Counted from the first letter of the stretch, positions 23,549 through 31,509 are shown. The stretch is 37,652 nt of DNA from an uncultured Erysipelotrichaceae bacterium (GCA_900538465.1 UPXV01000028.1:1-37652); one strand, 5' to 3'. Notes: generated from the letters alone by a model not told the origin. Numbers and translations are program-made.

Positions 23549-23929
23549 ATATTTATCCAATCCTTCAAAAACTTTTTGATCAATATCGTATGCTTTTTTA
23601 AGAAAATAAAGCCCTCTTTTATGATCTTTTAATTCTTCATAACATATTCCAATATTCATTAAAATATAAGGGTTAAATTCTTGATCATCCAAATATGAAT
23701 TTATAAAAGCTTCTAATGCATGTTGGTAATCATTTAATAACAAATATGCTTCACCAATTCCTGTATAGGCATAACTAGAACATGACCAAATTCCTTCTGG
23801 TAATAATGCTAGGGCTTTTTGGTATTCCTCGATTGCTGCATTTGCCTGATGTTGCTTTAAAAATGCATCTCCCTTTTGGCAAAGTATCTGATATTGTTTT
23901 CGTACTTCTTCTGATAAAACAGTATCCAT
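23534..23929 (-). CDS. Tetratricopeptide-repeat protein (131 aa)
   Basis: About three TPR units: GDAFLKQHQANAAIEEYQKA, GIGEAYLLLNDYQHALEAF and NIGICYEELKDHKRGLYFL, with the usual W/L-G-Y-A-F-A-P spacing. No signal peptide, so cytosolic; such short TPR proteins are protein-protein adaptors. The start at 23929 (ribosome binding site GGGAGGA) overlaps the stop of the Nramp gene as TAATG, so the two are translationally coupled; it may modulate the transporter. An upstream in-frame start at 23968 lies within the Nramp gene and was rejected. Confidence 0.82.
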   Translation of the reverse strand: MDTVLSEEVRKQYQILCQKGDAFLKQHQANAAIEEYQKALALLPEGIWSCSSYAYTGIGEAYLLLNDYQHALEAFINSYLDDQEFNPYILMNIGICYEELKDHKRGLYFLKKAYDIDQKVFEGLDKYKNML

Positions 23930-25137
23930 TATAATCCTCCCATCATACTCATAATATTTCTCATACAAATAAGAATTGTCACAATCAAGACAATTAATCC
24001 CATCATATTATTTATCTTTCCGTTTTTGTATTCTTCTAATTTTGAATCATTCATACAAACCATTAAGAAGATGGCCATAATTGGTAAAATAATAGCATTT
24101 GCTCCTTGGGCAATCAATATCAATTGTGTTGGTGAAGAATGGTTGAAAGCAACAAAAATCATTCCACTTGCAATAACAATCAACCAAATCACTTGAAATT
24201 TCTTTGTTTTCATATCTTGAGGAATCCCTAAGATTCCACTTGTCGCATAGGCTGTTGCTAGAGGAGCAGTAATTGTTGAAGTCAGTCCTGCTGCAAATAA
24301 GCCAATACTTACCAAAACAGTTGCTCCATTTCCCAAAATAGGTTGTAATGCCATTGCTAAGTCACCACCACTTTTAATTTGTAGACCACTGCAATTCGTT
24401 GCTGCAACAATGACTATACACATTGAAACAATACCACCTAAACCAATTGATAGAATGGTATCAATCCTAGCATCTTTGATATCTTCTTTATTGTGCCAGC
24501 GTTTGGCTGCACTTGATGAATGTAAGAATAAATTATAAGGAACCACAGTTGTTCCAATCAATCCAACAACACTCATCCAATCCACTTGATGAAAACTTGG
24601 AATAAATCCTTTCACAATAGCAACTATATCTGGCTTTGATAAAATCATCGTCACAATAAAAGCAAAAGCCATAATAAACACTAAGATTGTCATAAACTTT
24701 TCAATATATTTATAACTTCCACTATATAACAATACAATTGCAACAATTCCCATGATAAAAGCAATTGTTCTTAGGGGAACTTGTGGTAACAAGGTCGATA
24801 ATCCCATGGCCCCACCAGTTAAATTGCCCGTTTCATAGGCAATGTTTCCAACAAATATAGCCAGTACAACAATAAGCATAATCATAATTTTTAAGATCGG
24901 ATGATTGACTCTTTCTCTTATATTTTCTCCTAATCCTTTTCCTGTTACAATTCCTAGTCTTGCTGCCATTTCTTGAAACATAATCGTTGCTATGGTAGAA
25001 AATAAAAGAACCCATAATAATGTATATCCATAACTTGCTCCTGAACTTGAACAAACAGTAATTGTTCCTGGCCCTATAAAAGCCGCCGCCACTAAAGCTC
25101 CTGGTCCTATATTTTTTAATCGATTGATAAACTTCAT
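23929..25137 (-). CDS. Nramp-family transporter lacking canonical metal-site motifs (402 aa)
   Basis: Eleven membrane segments in the Nramp (LeuT-fold) pattern. The TM1 motif DPGN is replaced by GPGT (AAFIGPGTITVCSS, about residues 21-34 of the open frame) and the TM6 motif MPH by VPY (TTVVPYNLFLHS), so the ligands that give Mn/Fe selectivity (Asp, Asn, Met) are gone. Such divergent relatives may carry Mg2+ or other substrates. Start at 25137 (fourth codon of the open frame) is preferred, 8 nt after AAAGGA. It lies in an operon behind a peptide deformylase gene (gap 17 bp) and before a TPR gene. Confidence 0.85.
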   Translation of the reverse strand: MKFINRLKNIGPGALVAAAFIGPGTITVCSSSGASYGYTLLWVLLFSTIATIMFQEMAARLGIVTGKGLGENIRERVNHPILKIMIMLIVVLAIFVGNIAYETGNLTGGAMGLSTLLPQVPLRTIAFIMGIVAIVLLYSGSYKYIEKFMTILVFIMAFAFIVTMILSKPDIVAIVKGFIPSFHQVDWMSVVGLIGTTVVPYNLFLHSSSAAKRWHNKEDIKDARIDTILSIGLGGIVSMCIVIVAATNCSGLQIKSGGDLAMALQPILGNGATVLVSIGLFAAGLTSTITAPLATAYATSGILGIPQDMKTKKFQVIWLIVIASGMIFVAFNHSSPTQLILIAQGANAIILPIMAIFLMVCMNDSKLEEYKNGKINNMMGLIVLIVTILICMRNIMSMMGGL

Positions 25138-25154
25138 TTCTATCATCCTTTACT

Positions 25155-25568
25155 TTAAATTAAAATACCCTCACAATGATCTATTTCATGTTGAATAATT
25201 TGTGCTGTAAATCCTTGGAAAGTTTTTATTTTGATTTTAAAATCCTGATCACGATATTCAACTTTAATTTTTTCATAACGTTTTGTTTTCTTTGTACCTT
25301 GATGGCTTAAACAACCCTCTTGTGTTTCATAAGATTGAGAACTTGTTTTGATAATTTGAGGATTGATCATAACCAAATATTTTTGATTATCTTTCACAAC
25401 AATAATTCTTTTTCTTTCTCCTATCATATTTGCTGCCATACCAACACATGTTTCCTTATGAGCATTGATAGTATCTAATAAATCAGTGATAATATCTTGA
25501 TCTTCTCTTGTTGCTTTATCACATTTTTGACTTAGTATAAAATGATCCTTTACAATTTCTCTAATCAT
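25155..25568 (-). CDS. def: Peptide deformylase, divergent clade (137 aa)
   Basis: Removes the N-formyl group from nascent proteins using a metal ion. Motif 2 EGCLS (metal Cys) and motif 3 QHEIDH (two metal His and the catalytic Glu) are intact. Motif 1, normally GxGLAAxQ, reads CVGMAANM, so the conserved catalytic Gln is Met. Length 137 is shorter than classic enzymes (about 150-170), as in the clostridial small type. Start at 25568 has GGAGG at 6 nt; the ATG one codon before is too close to it. First gene of the deformylase-Nramp-TPR operon, with a hairpin in its leader. Confidence 0.85.
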   Translation of the reverse strand: MIREIVKDHFILSQKCDKATREDQDIITDLLDTINAHKETCVGMAANMIGERKRIIVVKDNQKYLVMINPQIIKTSSQSYETQEGCLSHQGTKKTKRYEKIKVEYRDQDFKIKIKTFQGFTAQIIQHEIDHCEGILI

Positions 25569-25591
25569 CATAAACCTCCATTAATAAAAAA

Positions 25592-25608
25592 GATAGTTAT
25601 AAACTATC
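25592..25608 (-). terminator. Hairpin with T-run in the leader of the deformylase gene
   Basis: On the - strand GATAGTT-TAT-AACTATC (25608-25592) then TTTTTT. It lies between the promoter at 25625-25653 and the ribosome binding site, so it is either an attenuator or a start-proximal RNA hairpin. Confidence 0.55.
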
Positions 25609-25624
25609 CAATTTCTTTTATCTC

Positions 25625-25653
25625 ATTATACCATAATTTTTAAACAATGAGAA
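25625..25653 (-). promoter_or_regulatory. Promoter of the deformylase operon
   Basis: Extended -10 TGGTATAAT (TATAAT at 25630-25625 on the - strand) with TTCTCA (25653-25648) 17 bp upstream. Start expected near 25618. Confidence 0.65.
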
Positions 25654-25670
25654 AAACTTTATACAATTAT

Positions 25671-25696
25671 AAAAAGATAGAATCATCTATCTTTTT
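25671..25696 (-). terminator. Terminator of the choloylglycine-hydrolase family gene
   Basis: 10-bp stem AAAAAGATAG / CTATCTTTTT (25671-25680 and 25687-25696) with T-runs in both directions. Confidence 0.75.
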
Positions 25697-25704
25697 GCGA
25701 AAGT

Positions 25705-26682
25705 TTATTCTTTTTTTGTTGAATGAATAAGAGCTAATGATTTTATCGTTTTATCAGTATCATAACTGTTAGGAAATGGAATCATTTTTATATCCATTTG
25801 ATTATAAGATTGAAATGAATAAGTGAGATTTTTTAAATCTAAGACAACACGATATTGAGTATAGTCAACTGTATTTCTTTTTGTTATAACAACTCCTTTT
25901 GGTATTGATACATTCTCTAAAATATGAAATGCTGTCATAATGGATTCGTCAGTATCGGGAATCTCTGTATAACTTTTTAGAAAAGCACTTCTTACAAAGC
26001 GTGATGGTGGTGTAAAATCTCCGGGCAAACCAAAAGTGCCTCCACCTTGTCCAAAAGGAGACAATGCGACTTTATTCCAATTGATTTTTTCTTTTTGACA
26101 TGGAGATAAACTTATATAATTCTGTAGATTTGTCATATGCCATCTAAAATCTGGGCTATTGGATAGAACGCCTATAGGATTTTCCATAATATGCAAACCA
26201 CTTCTCATCTTTTCAATGACTGCACAATGTCCATAACGATCACACATCATCCAATGTAATGGTGCTATAAAATTGGTTATGTTATCTTTGACACCAATAA
26301 TTTTTATTTTCTGTAACTCTTTTATGGCATCATCAATACACGCACACGTTGATAAAAGATATTGAATTAACTCTGTTGCTGCTAAGTTGAGATAATGATA
26401 ATCTTGATTATCCACATCATCATAATAAGCATATTCTGGAAAATAAAGTGCCACCATAGCAAATCCTTTTTCATTGACTCCATCTGCAAATGTTATAGGG
26501 GAAATATCTTGACCAATCCCCATAAAACAATATTGCGTTTTTATTTCTTGATGTCCTATACTTGTTTTCCATTTGAAATCTTTAGGAACAAAATATAATT
26601 GAGGATTTAATGGAAATGAAAAATCCATTGTTCTCCCTAATAAAGCTTGATGATTTTTTTGAATATAAATAGCTGTACACAT
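25705..26682 (-). CDS. Choloylglycine hydrolase family Ntn-hydrolase, penicillin-V-acylase-like (325 aa)
   Basis: Linear amide C-N hydrolase: Cys2 becomes the N-terminal nucleophile after Met removal. Catalytic-site residues match the family exactly: Cys2, Arg17 and Asp20 (GRTMDF), Asn175 (LSNSPDF) and Arg228 (PPSRFVRSAF). Position 80 is Tyr (ALYFPEY), where bile salt hydrolases usually have Asn and penicillin V acylases have Tyr, so a non-bile acyl amide such as an acyl-homoserine-lactone or penicillin-V-like substrate is as likely as a conjugated bile acid. Divergent from an HxlR regulator. No signal peptide, as usual for cytoplasmic enzymes. Confidence 0.92.
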   Translation of the reverse strand: MCTAIYIQKNHQALLGRTMDFSFPLNPQLYFVPKDFKWKTSIGHQEIKTQYCFMGIGQDISPITFADGVNEKGFAMVALYFPEYAYYDDVDNQDYHYLNLAATELIQYLLSTCACIDDAIKELQKIKIIGVKDNITNFIAPLHWMMCDRYGHCAVIEKMRSGLHIMENPIGVLSNSPDFRWHMTNLQNYISLSPCQKEKINWNKVALSPFGQGGGTFGLPGDFTPPSRFVRSAFLKSYTEIPDTDESIMTAFHILENVSIPKGVVITKRNTVDYTQYRVVLDLKNLTYSFQSYNQMDIKMIPFPNSYDTDKTIKSLALIHSTKKE

Positions 26683-26765
26683 ATTTATCCTCTCTTCTCT
26701 AAAAGAAATATATTCATTCTTTAAAAATATATGTCTTTTCTTAAACTATTAAATTTCATAGTATC

Positions 26766-26794
26766 TTGTTATTTTAAAGTGTGCTTATTATAAT
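26766..26794 (+). promoter_or_regulatory. Promoter of the hxlR-like gene
   Basis: TTGTTA (26766-26771), exactly 17 bp, TATAAT (26789-26794), followed by AAGGAGTTGA and the ATG at 26815. Confidence 0.8.
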
Positions 26795-26814
26795 AAAATA
26801 AAGGAGTTGAGAAA

Positions 26815-27192
26815 ATGTATCAGCATAAGTTAGAAAAAGATATTCGTTGTCCTTTGGAATATGGGTTAGAAATCTTTGGTGGGAAATGGAAATCGCGTAT
26901 TATTTGTGTTTTAGCTAAGAAAGATATTTTAAGATATAGTCAATTAAGAAATGAAATGGGAAACATTACAGATGCTGTTTTAGCATCAATGCTAAAAGAA
27001 CTCATTCAAAATCAAATTATTGAAAGAAAATCATATGATGAAATTCCTCCACGTGTTGAATACAGTTTAACAGAAAAGGGGAAATCTGTTGTTCCTATAT
27101 TACAAAGTATTTGTCAATGGTCTGGTCTTTATTATAAGGAAGATAGTCATAATACAATGATTCAATGTAAAAAATGTGATTATAATCGATAA
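26815..27192 (+). CDS. HxlR family transcriptional regulator (125 aa)
   Basis: Winged-helix regulator: CPLEYGLEIFGGKWKSRIIC (residues 12-31) is the family signature, followed by LRYSQLRNEMGNITDAVLAS and the wing RVEYSLTEKGKSVVPIL. Cys12 corresponds to the redox- or electrophile-sensing cysteine of HypR/YodB-type members, and the C-terminal C-x2-C (CKKCDYNR) is an extra that could bind metal or form disulfides. Divergent from the acylase gene with 132 bp between, so it may regulate that gene and itself. AAAGAA...TTCTTT at 26702-26722 is a possible but weak operator. Confidence 0.9.
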   Translation: MYQHKLEKDIRCPLEYGLEIFGGKWKSRIICVLAKKDILRYSQLRNEMGNITDAVLASMLKELIQNQIIERKSYDEIPPRVEYSLTEKGKSVVPILQSICQWSGLYYKEDSHNTMIQCKKCDYNR

Positions 27193-27216
27193 AAGCGACT
27201 CACTAGTCGCTTTTTT
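27191..27216. terminator. Bidirectional terminator between hxlR-like and DUF401 genes
   Basis: 10-bp perfect stem AAAAGCGACT / AGTCGCTTTT (27191-27200 and 27205-27214), loop CACT, T-runs on both strands. It serves the two converging genes. Confidence 0.9.
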
Positions 27217-28417
27217 AAATAAAGAGAATCAAAATATTATAATAGATAATTGCTAATACACAAAATAACAATGTTTTTGGTAATGTCTTTTTTATCAAAT
27301 CTCCTAGACTGATATGAAAATAATCAGCCACTACAACCAAACAAATATGTGTTGGAGAAATTTGACTTGCTCCATGACATATACACATTAATAAAACCAT
27401 TAAAGGCATACCACCTTGTATTGTTGCAAAAGCAATTGGAGTTCCTAAAGCGATAATCCCACTTGATCCACTAATAATTCCACCAACAAAGAATAATATT
27501 ACAAAAACTAAATAAGATGGAATTGGTAACGTCAATGACATAGCTGGTAAGATTTTTAAAACACCTGTATATGCAATAAATTCTTTTAAAACAAGGACTA
27601 AAAATGTATTTACAATCATCTTCTTTTCAAAGGAACTTTTAAACATTGGTTTTAATTCATCAAAGTGAAAACGATAAACCAATATACAAGCAAATATAAC
27701 TAACAAAACAGATGTGACAACAGATAACTTTAATACCAAAATGAAAACCAAAATCATAAGCAATGACCAAAGATGTTGAAACAAATGCACTAAATCTTTC
27801 CATCTGTTTTGACTTTTTTCTACACCTGGATCTTTTGGTATTTTACATAAAATTGAAAAATAACCAATCAATGCAAGTATACATACTGGAACAATCATCC
27901 CTAACATAAACTCAGGCAAGGCAACACCTGAAATATTTGCCATTAAAAGAACAGCTGCATAAGTCGGTAAAGTACTTTCTGGAATATGTCTAAACCAACT
28001 TGCAAGAAAAGCTTGATCTTTTGGTTCTAAATATCCTTCAGTTGCATCTTTTACTATATCTCCACAAAGAATCATTGCAGCAGCAGATGGTAATAATCCA
28101 ATAAATAATGGTGCTCCTCCTGCATTGACTCTGCGGTTATGAAACAATCCATTTAAATCTTGTTGAGCAAATTTAATTTGTTGTCTTGCTTCTAACATTC
28201 TTTGTAAAAATGTAATCAAGTATAAGGAAATCAATATCTGTAAAGAATCCCAATTTGTAAAAACATGACTCATTTGAATAAATGCATCTTGTAATGGTAT
28301 TTGGTATAAAACTATGGTTACCAAAAGACCACCTAGAATTGCTTGATACATCGGTCTATGTATTGCTAATAAAATAACTATCGTTAAAAAAACAAATCCT
28401 AAATAAACGACATACAT
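27215..28417 (-). CDS. DUF401 family membrane transporter (400 aa)
   Basis: About ten membrane segments with an internal duplication typical of IT-superfamily carriers: LLPSAAAMILCGD in the first half and a GSSGIIALGTPIA / GASQISPTHICLVVVADYF pair in the second. This C-terminal signature is characteristic of DUF401 proteins, presumed anion or carboxylate transporters without assigned substrate. The start at 28417 (MYVVYLG) follows GAGGAGGAGTGGG; the upstream in-frame ATG at 28441 would add eight charged residues and lies before that site. Single gene with its own terminator. Confidence 0.8.
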   Translation of the reverse strand: MYVVYLGFVFLTIVILLAIHRPMYQAILGGLLVTIVLYQIPLQDAFIQMSHVFTNWDSLQILISLYLITFLQRMLEARQQIKFAQQDLNGLFHNRRVNAGGAPLFIGLLPSAAAMILCGDIVKDATEGYLEPKDQAFLASWFRHIPESTLPTYAAVLLMANISGVALPEFMLGMIVPVCILALIGYFSILCKIPKDPGVEKSQNRWKDLVHLFQHLWSLLMILVFILVLKLSVVTSVLLVIFACILVYRFHFDELKPMFKSSFEKKMIVNTFLVLVLKEFIAYTGVLKILPAMSLTLPIPSYLVFVILFFVGGIISGSSGIIALGTPIAFATIQGGMPLMVLLMCICHGASQISPTHICLVVVADYFHISLGDLIKKTLPKTLLFCVLAIIYYNILILFI

Positions 28418-28525
28418 TTTTTCCCACTCCTCCTCTTTCAAATGTCTACACTATTTTAAAACAGTTAATCAAAATTTTGTAGATACTATGAAATTAATGA
28501 GTGACTTATAAATTTCTTGTTTAAG

Positions 28526-28549
28526 AAAAAACCAATATAAATTGGTTTT
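28526..28549 (-). terminator. Terminator of the diguanylate cyclase gene (copy 1 of the duplicated tail)
   Basis: AAAACCAAT-ATAA-ATTGGTTTT (28528-28549 region), T-run on the - strand. It is part of a 37-bp unit (28526-28562) that recurs with two mismatches at 30285-30321. Confidence 0.85.
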
Positions 28550-28562
28550 AAATAATTTGAAA
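28526..28562. repeat. Direct repeat copy A (duplicated rlmI-like tail and terminator)
   Basis: Thirty-five of 37 bases match copy B at 30285-30321, including 23 uninterrupted identical bases (28540-28562). In copy B these bases are the last codons, stop and terminator of the rlmI-like gene; here they follow the diguanylate cyclase stop codon without a gene body of their own. Confidence 0.9.
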
Positions 28563-28581
28563 CATAAATTGTTACTATCAT

Positions 28582-30186
28582 CTATTCTTTATTTGCATGA
28601 GCAAATCCACCATCATGTGTTTTTTTCGCTTCATATAAAGCTTCATCAGCTAATTTAACCATTTCACTATAATTGTCTTTTTTCTTTATTAAGACTGCTC
28701 CTGAAGATAATGAAATTTTTGGCATATTTCTTTTTTTAGATTCCTTAGCAATTGTTGTATTAATATCATCCATAATTCTTTTTGCAACTTCATAATCATC
28801 AGTATTAGTAATAAACATTGCAAATTCATCACCATGTAATCGTGATGCAAAATCGACGGTTCTAATACGACCAACAATCATTTGAGCTGCTAATTTAATC
28901 ACTTCATCACCTACTGGATGACCATAATCATCATTAACCTTTTTAAAATGATCCCCATCAATCATAATTAAAATACCTGTTTGATCATCTTCCATGGATT
29001 GCATATAATCAATAACAGCCTTACGAAATGATTTAAGATTCATCATTCCTGTTAATTCATCAATAGCAGCTGCTTTTTGTGCAACGGACAATGCCAATTC
29101 TAACCTTTTTTGCGTTTGTCCTAATTCCACATAAGCTGCTTTTAATTCCCTGTTTTTTAACCCCTTATTAATTTGACTCAATATATAAATCAATAACAAT
29201 TCCATAACCAAAACAGGAACTAGCCACACTTGCATTGTCTCTTTTAACATGGAAAATAATGGTACCATAATCAAATAATGATAATCATCAGTTTCTAATA
29301 AATAACTATAATAATATGTATGATCAACTTGTATAAGATGAGATTTTTGTGGTGTTTTTAATAGTCCTTGATATTCATCATAAAAACCCTCTTTAAATTG
29401 ATAGAACGCTTTAGCATAATCTGCTTCTTCTTGTAACTTTTGTATTTGTTCTTGAGTAAGATCCTTTGCATCTTTGACCGCTTGATTGGCATCATTCAAT
29501 ACAACTTTTGATTGTTCCAATGAATCTTTTAAATTTCCACCCAAATAATTTTCACGACTACTTCCTATAATTGTTCCATTATTATCATAAATCATCATAA
29601 TTTCATCATCATAATTTTGAAGTGATGTGACAATATTTTGAATATCCCCCATCTTAATATCATAAGCAAATACTGTTTTTCCATCTGGTTGTAATTGTGA
29701 CATCGTTGATAGAATATAATGATTGGCATAACTCATATATGGTGGCGTAAAAACAATTTCCCCATTAGCTTTTAAAGCATCTTTATACCAAGGTCTTTCA
29801 GTCGCAACATAACCAGTACTCTCATATTGTGAATAAGGTGTATCCCAACTATACAAATAATGTCCTTGATAATACATATACAATCCATCAAATGTTTCTC
29901 CTTCAATATTGTATAGTTTTCTATCAATTGTTTTTAAATAGTCCCATATTTGATCAGGTTCAGGATGATTTTTTATTTCATCAGTTAAGATTTGACTAAA
30001 CAATTGAAATGAATGTTTATAATTATCCATGACTGTTTTGACTTTATTTTGGTAATCTTGAGAATGTTCTTTTAAATTCTTATTAACATACACATTTTCT
30101 CTTTGACCAATGAAAAACAACCCCATTATATTGATTACTATAAATACAATAATATACCAATTCAACCGCCTCTTTGTTTTCCCCAT
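28582..30186 (-). CDS. Membrane diguanylate cyclase with extracellular Cache sensor and GGDEF domain (534 aa)
   Basis: Makes cyclic di-GMP from GTP. Order: TM1 (about 9-27), extracytoplasmic Cache-like domain (about 35-315, with RPWYKDALKANGEI at 131-144), TM2 (about 319-338), short coiled coil (about 340-375), GGDEF domain (about 376-534). The signature is HGDEF (451-455), the first Gly replaced by His; other substitutions at this position are compatible with activity. The inhibitory I-site RTVD (442-445) is intact, five residues before the signature. No effector gene is in view. The gene sits alone between two copies of a 37-bp repeat made from the tail of the neighbouring methyltransferase gene. 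Confidence 0.9.
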   Translation of the reverse strand: MGKTKRRLNWYIIVFIVINIMGLFFIGQRENVYVNKNLKEHSQDYQNKVKTVMDNYKHSFQLFSQILTDEIKNHPEPDQIWDYLKTIDRKLYNIEGETFDGLYMYYQGHYLYSWDTPYSQYESTGYVATERPWYKDALKANGEIVFTPPYMSYANHYILSTMSQLQPDGKTVFAYDIKMGDIQNIVTSLQNYDDEIMMIYDNNGTIIGSSRENYLGGNLKDSLEQSKVVLNDANQAVKDAKDLTQEQIQKLQEEADYAKAFYQFKEGFYDEYQGLLKTPQKSHLIQVDHTYYYSYLLETDDYHYLIMVPLFSMLKETMQVWLVPVLVMELLLIYILSQINKGLKNRELKAAYVELGQTQKRLELALSVAQKAAAIDELTGMMNLKSFRKAVIDYMQSMEDDQTGILIMIDGDHFKKVNDDYGHPVGDEVIKLAAQMIVGRIRTVDFASRLHGDEFAMFITNTDDYEVAKRIMDDINTTIAKESKKRNMPKISLSSGAVLIKKKDNYSEMVKLADEALYEAKKTHDGGFAHANKE

Positions 30187-30282
30187 TTTTCTCTTCTCCT
30201 CTCATGTAGATAACAATTCTTTCCTTATAAATATTTTATCATAACTCATAAGCCTCTTATTAAAAAATCGTACATGAAAATG

Positions 30283-30308
30283 AAAAAAAACCAAAATGAA
30301 TTGGTTTT
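30283..30308 (-). terminator. Terminator of the rlmI-like gene (copy 2 of the duplicated tail)
   Basis: AAAACCAA (30287-30294) pairs with TTGGTTTT (30301-30308); T-run on the - strand. The stem includes part of the stop codon. Confidence 0.8.
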
Positions 30309-30321
30309 AAATAATTTGAAA
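30285..30321. repeat. Direct repeat copy B (rlmI-like tail and terminator)
   Basis: Partner of 28526-28562 (35 of 37 bases identical). It encodes the final FQII-stop of the methyltransferase plus its terminator. The two copies bracket the diguanylate cyclase gene exactly. Confidence 0.9.
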
Positions 30322-31509
30322 GATATAAAATTTTAAATATGATGTTTCTTCCATTGTCCATAAAATAGGATGATCATGATTTTGTTGAGTCACTGAAACT
30401 TGTTTAAGTGTAACTCCTACTTCATGTGCTGATTCTCTTAACATTTTTTCAAAGTTATCTGTTTCCATAAAACGTGAACAACTACATGTAATTAAATATC
30501 CACCTCTTCCTAAGAGTTTCATAGCTTTCATATTAATCTTCTTATAACCTTGATAAGCATGATCTATTGTTCTTCTTGATTTTGTAAAAGCAGGTGGATC
30601 TAAAACAATAATATCAAATTTTCCTTCTTCACATTTATCTAAATAATCAAAGACATCGTCTTTCACAAATTGAATTTTATTTTCCAAATGATTTAATTTA
30701 GCATTAGCATATCCTTGATCTAATGCAGTTTGAGAGACATCCACAGCAACCACTTCTTTAGCATTTCCAAATGCTGCATTCAAAGCAAAACCACCAGTAT
30801 GACTAAAACAATCTAATACTCTTTTTCCATGAGACATATTTCTTAATAAAACTCTGTTTGATTTTTGATCTAAGAAATATCCTGTCTTTTGTCCATTTTC
30901 TACATCAACATTAAGAAGAAGTCCATTTTCATTAATTATTGTTTTGGTAGGCAATTGTGCATTTTTCCAATAACCTTTCTCTGATGGAAGACCTTCTTTA
31001 CTACGAACTTTAATATCATTTCTTTCATAAATACCTTTAACATCTTGTCCATCTTCTTTTAAAACTTCTAGCAACAATTCATAAATCATATCTTTCATCA
31101 TTTCTAAACCATATGAACTGATTTGTGTCACTAAAATATCATTATATCTATCAACTGTTAATCCAGGTAACTGATCTGCTTCTCCAAATATCAATCGACA
31201 ATTTGTAAGATTATGAGGTTCTAATGTTTTACGAAAATCATATGCAAATTGAATTCTCTGTTTAAAAAACTCACGATCAAATGTATCATTCAAATCTTTA
31301 GATAAAATACGTACTGTAATATGACTGTTTTTAGAAAGAAATCCCGTTCCTAAATAACGTCCTTGTTTTGTTTCAATATCAACAATTGAACCATTTTCAA
31401 TTGAGTCATCCATACTTTCAAGATTATTTCTATACATCCACATTTGTCCTTTATCTAGCCATTGTTCTCCTTCTTTAGAAATAATGACTTTTGGATAATT
31501 TCTTTTCAT
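30307..31509 (-). CDS. Class I SAM-dependent rRNA methyltransferase, RlmI/RlmK-like (400 aa)
   Basis: N-terminal PUA RNA-binding domain (about 5-80, KVIISKEGEQWLDKGQMWMY), linker with GLTVDRYNDILV, then a Rossmann methyltransferase: GYFLDQKSNRVLL, motif I VLDCFSHTGGFALNAA, acidic VVAVDVSQTALDQ and motif IV VLDPPAFTKS; ITCSCSRFM completes the C-terminal part. This architecture matches RlmI, the 23S rRNA m5C methyltransferase (position 1962 in E. coli); the Gram-positive target is inferred. Length normal (about 390-400). Confidence 0.9.
   Translation of the reverse strand: MKRNYPKVIISKEGEQWLDKGQMWMYRNNLESMDDSIENGSIVDIETKQGRYLGTGFLSKNSHITVRILSKDLNDTFDREFFKQRIQFAYDFRKTLEPHNLTNCRLIFGEADQLPGLTVDRYNDILVTQISSYGLEMMKDMIYELLLEVLKEDGQDVKGIYERNDIKVRSKEGLPSEKGYWKNAQLPTKTIINENGLLLNVDVENGQKTGYFLDQKSNRVLLRNMSHGKRVLDCFSHTGGFALNAAFGNAKEVVAVDVSQTALDQGYANAKLNHLENKIQFVKDDVFDYLDKCEEGKFDIIVLDPPAFTKSRRTIDHAYQGYKKINMKAMKLLGRGGYLITCSCSRFMETDNFEKMLRESAHEVGVTLKQVSVTQQNHDHPILWTMEETSYLKFYIFQII

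Noticed and set aside
28445..28485. TCTACA...TGTAGA inverted repeat before the DUF401 gene
   Set aside because: Arms of only six bases around a long spacer in AT-rich sequence; no second copy and no adjacent regulator.
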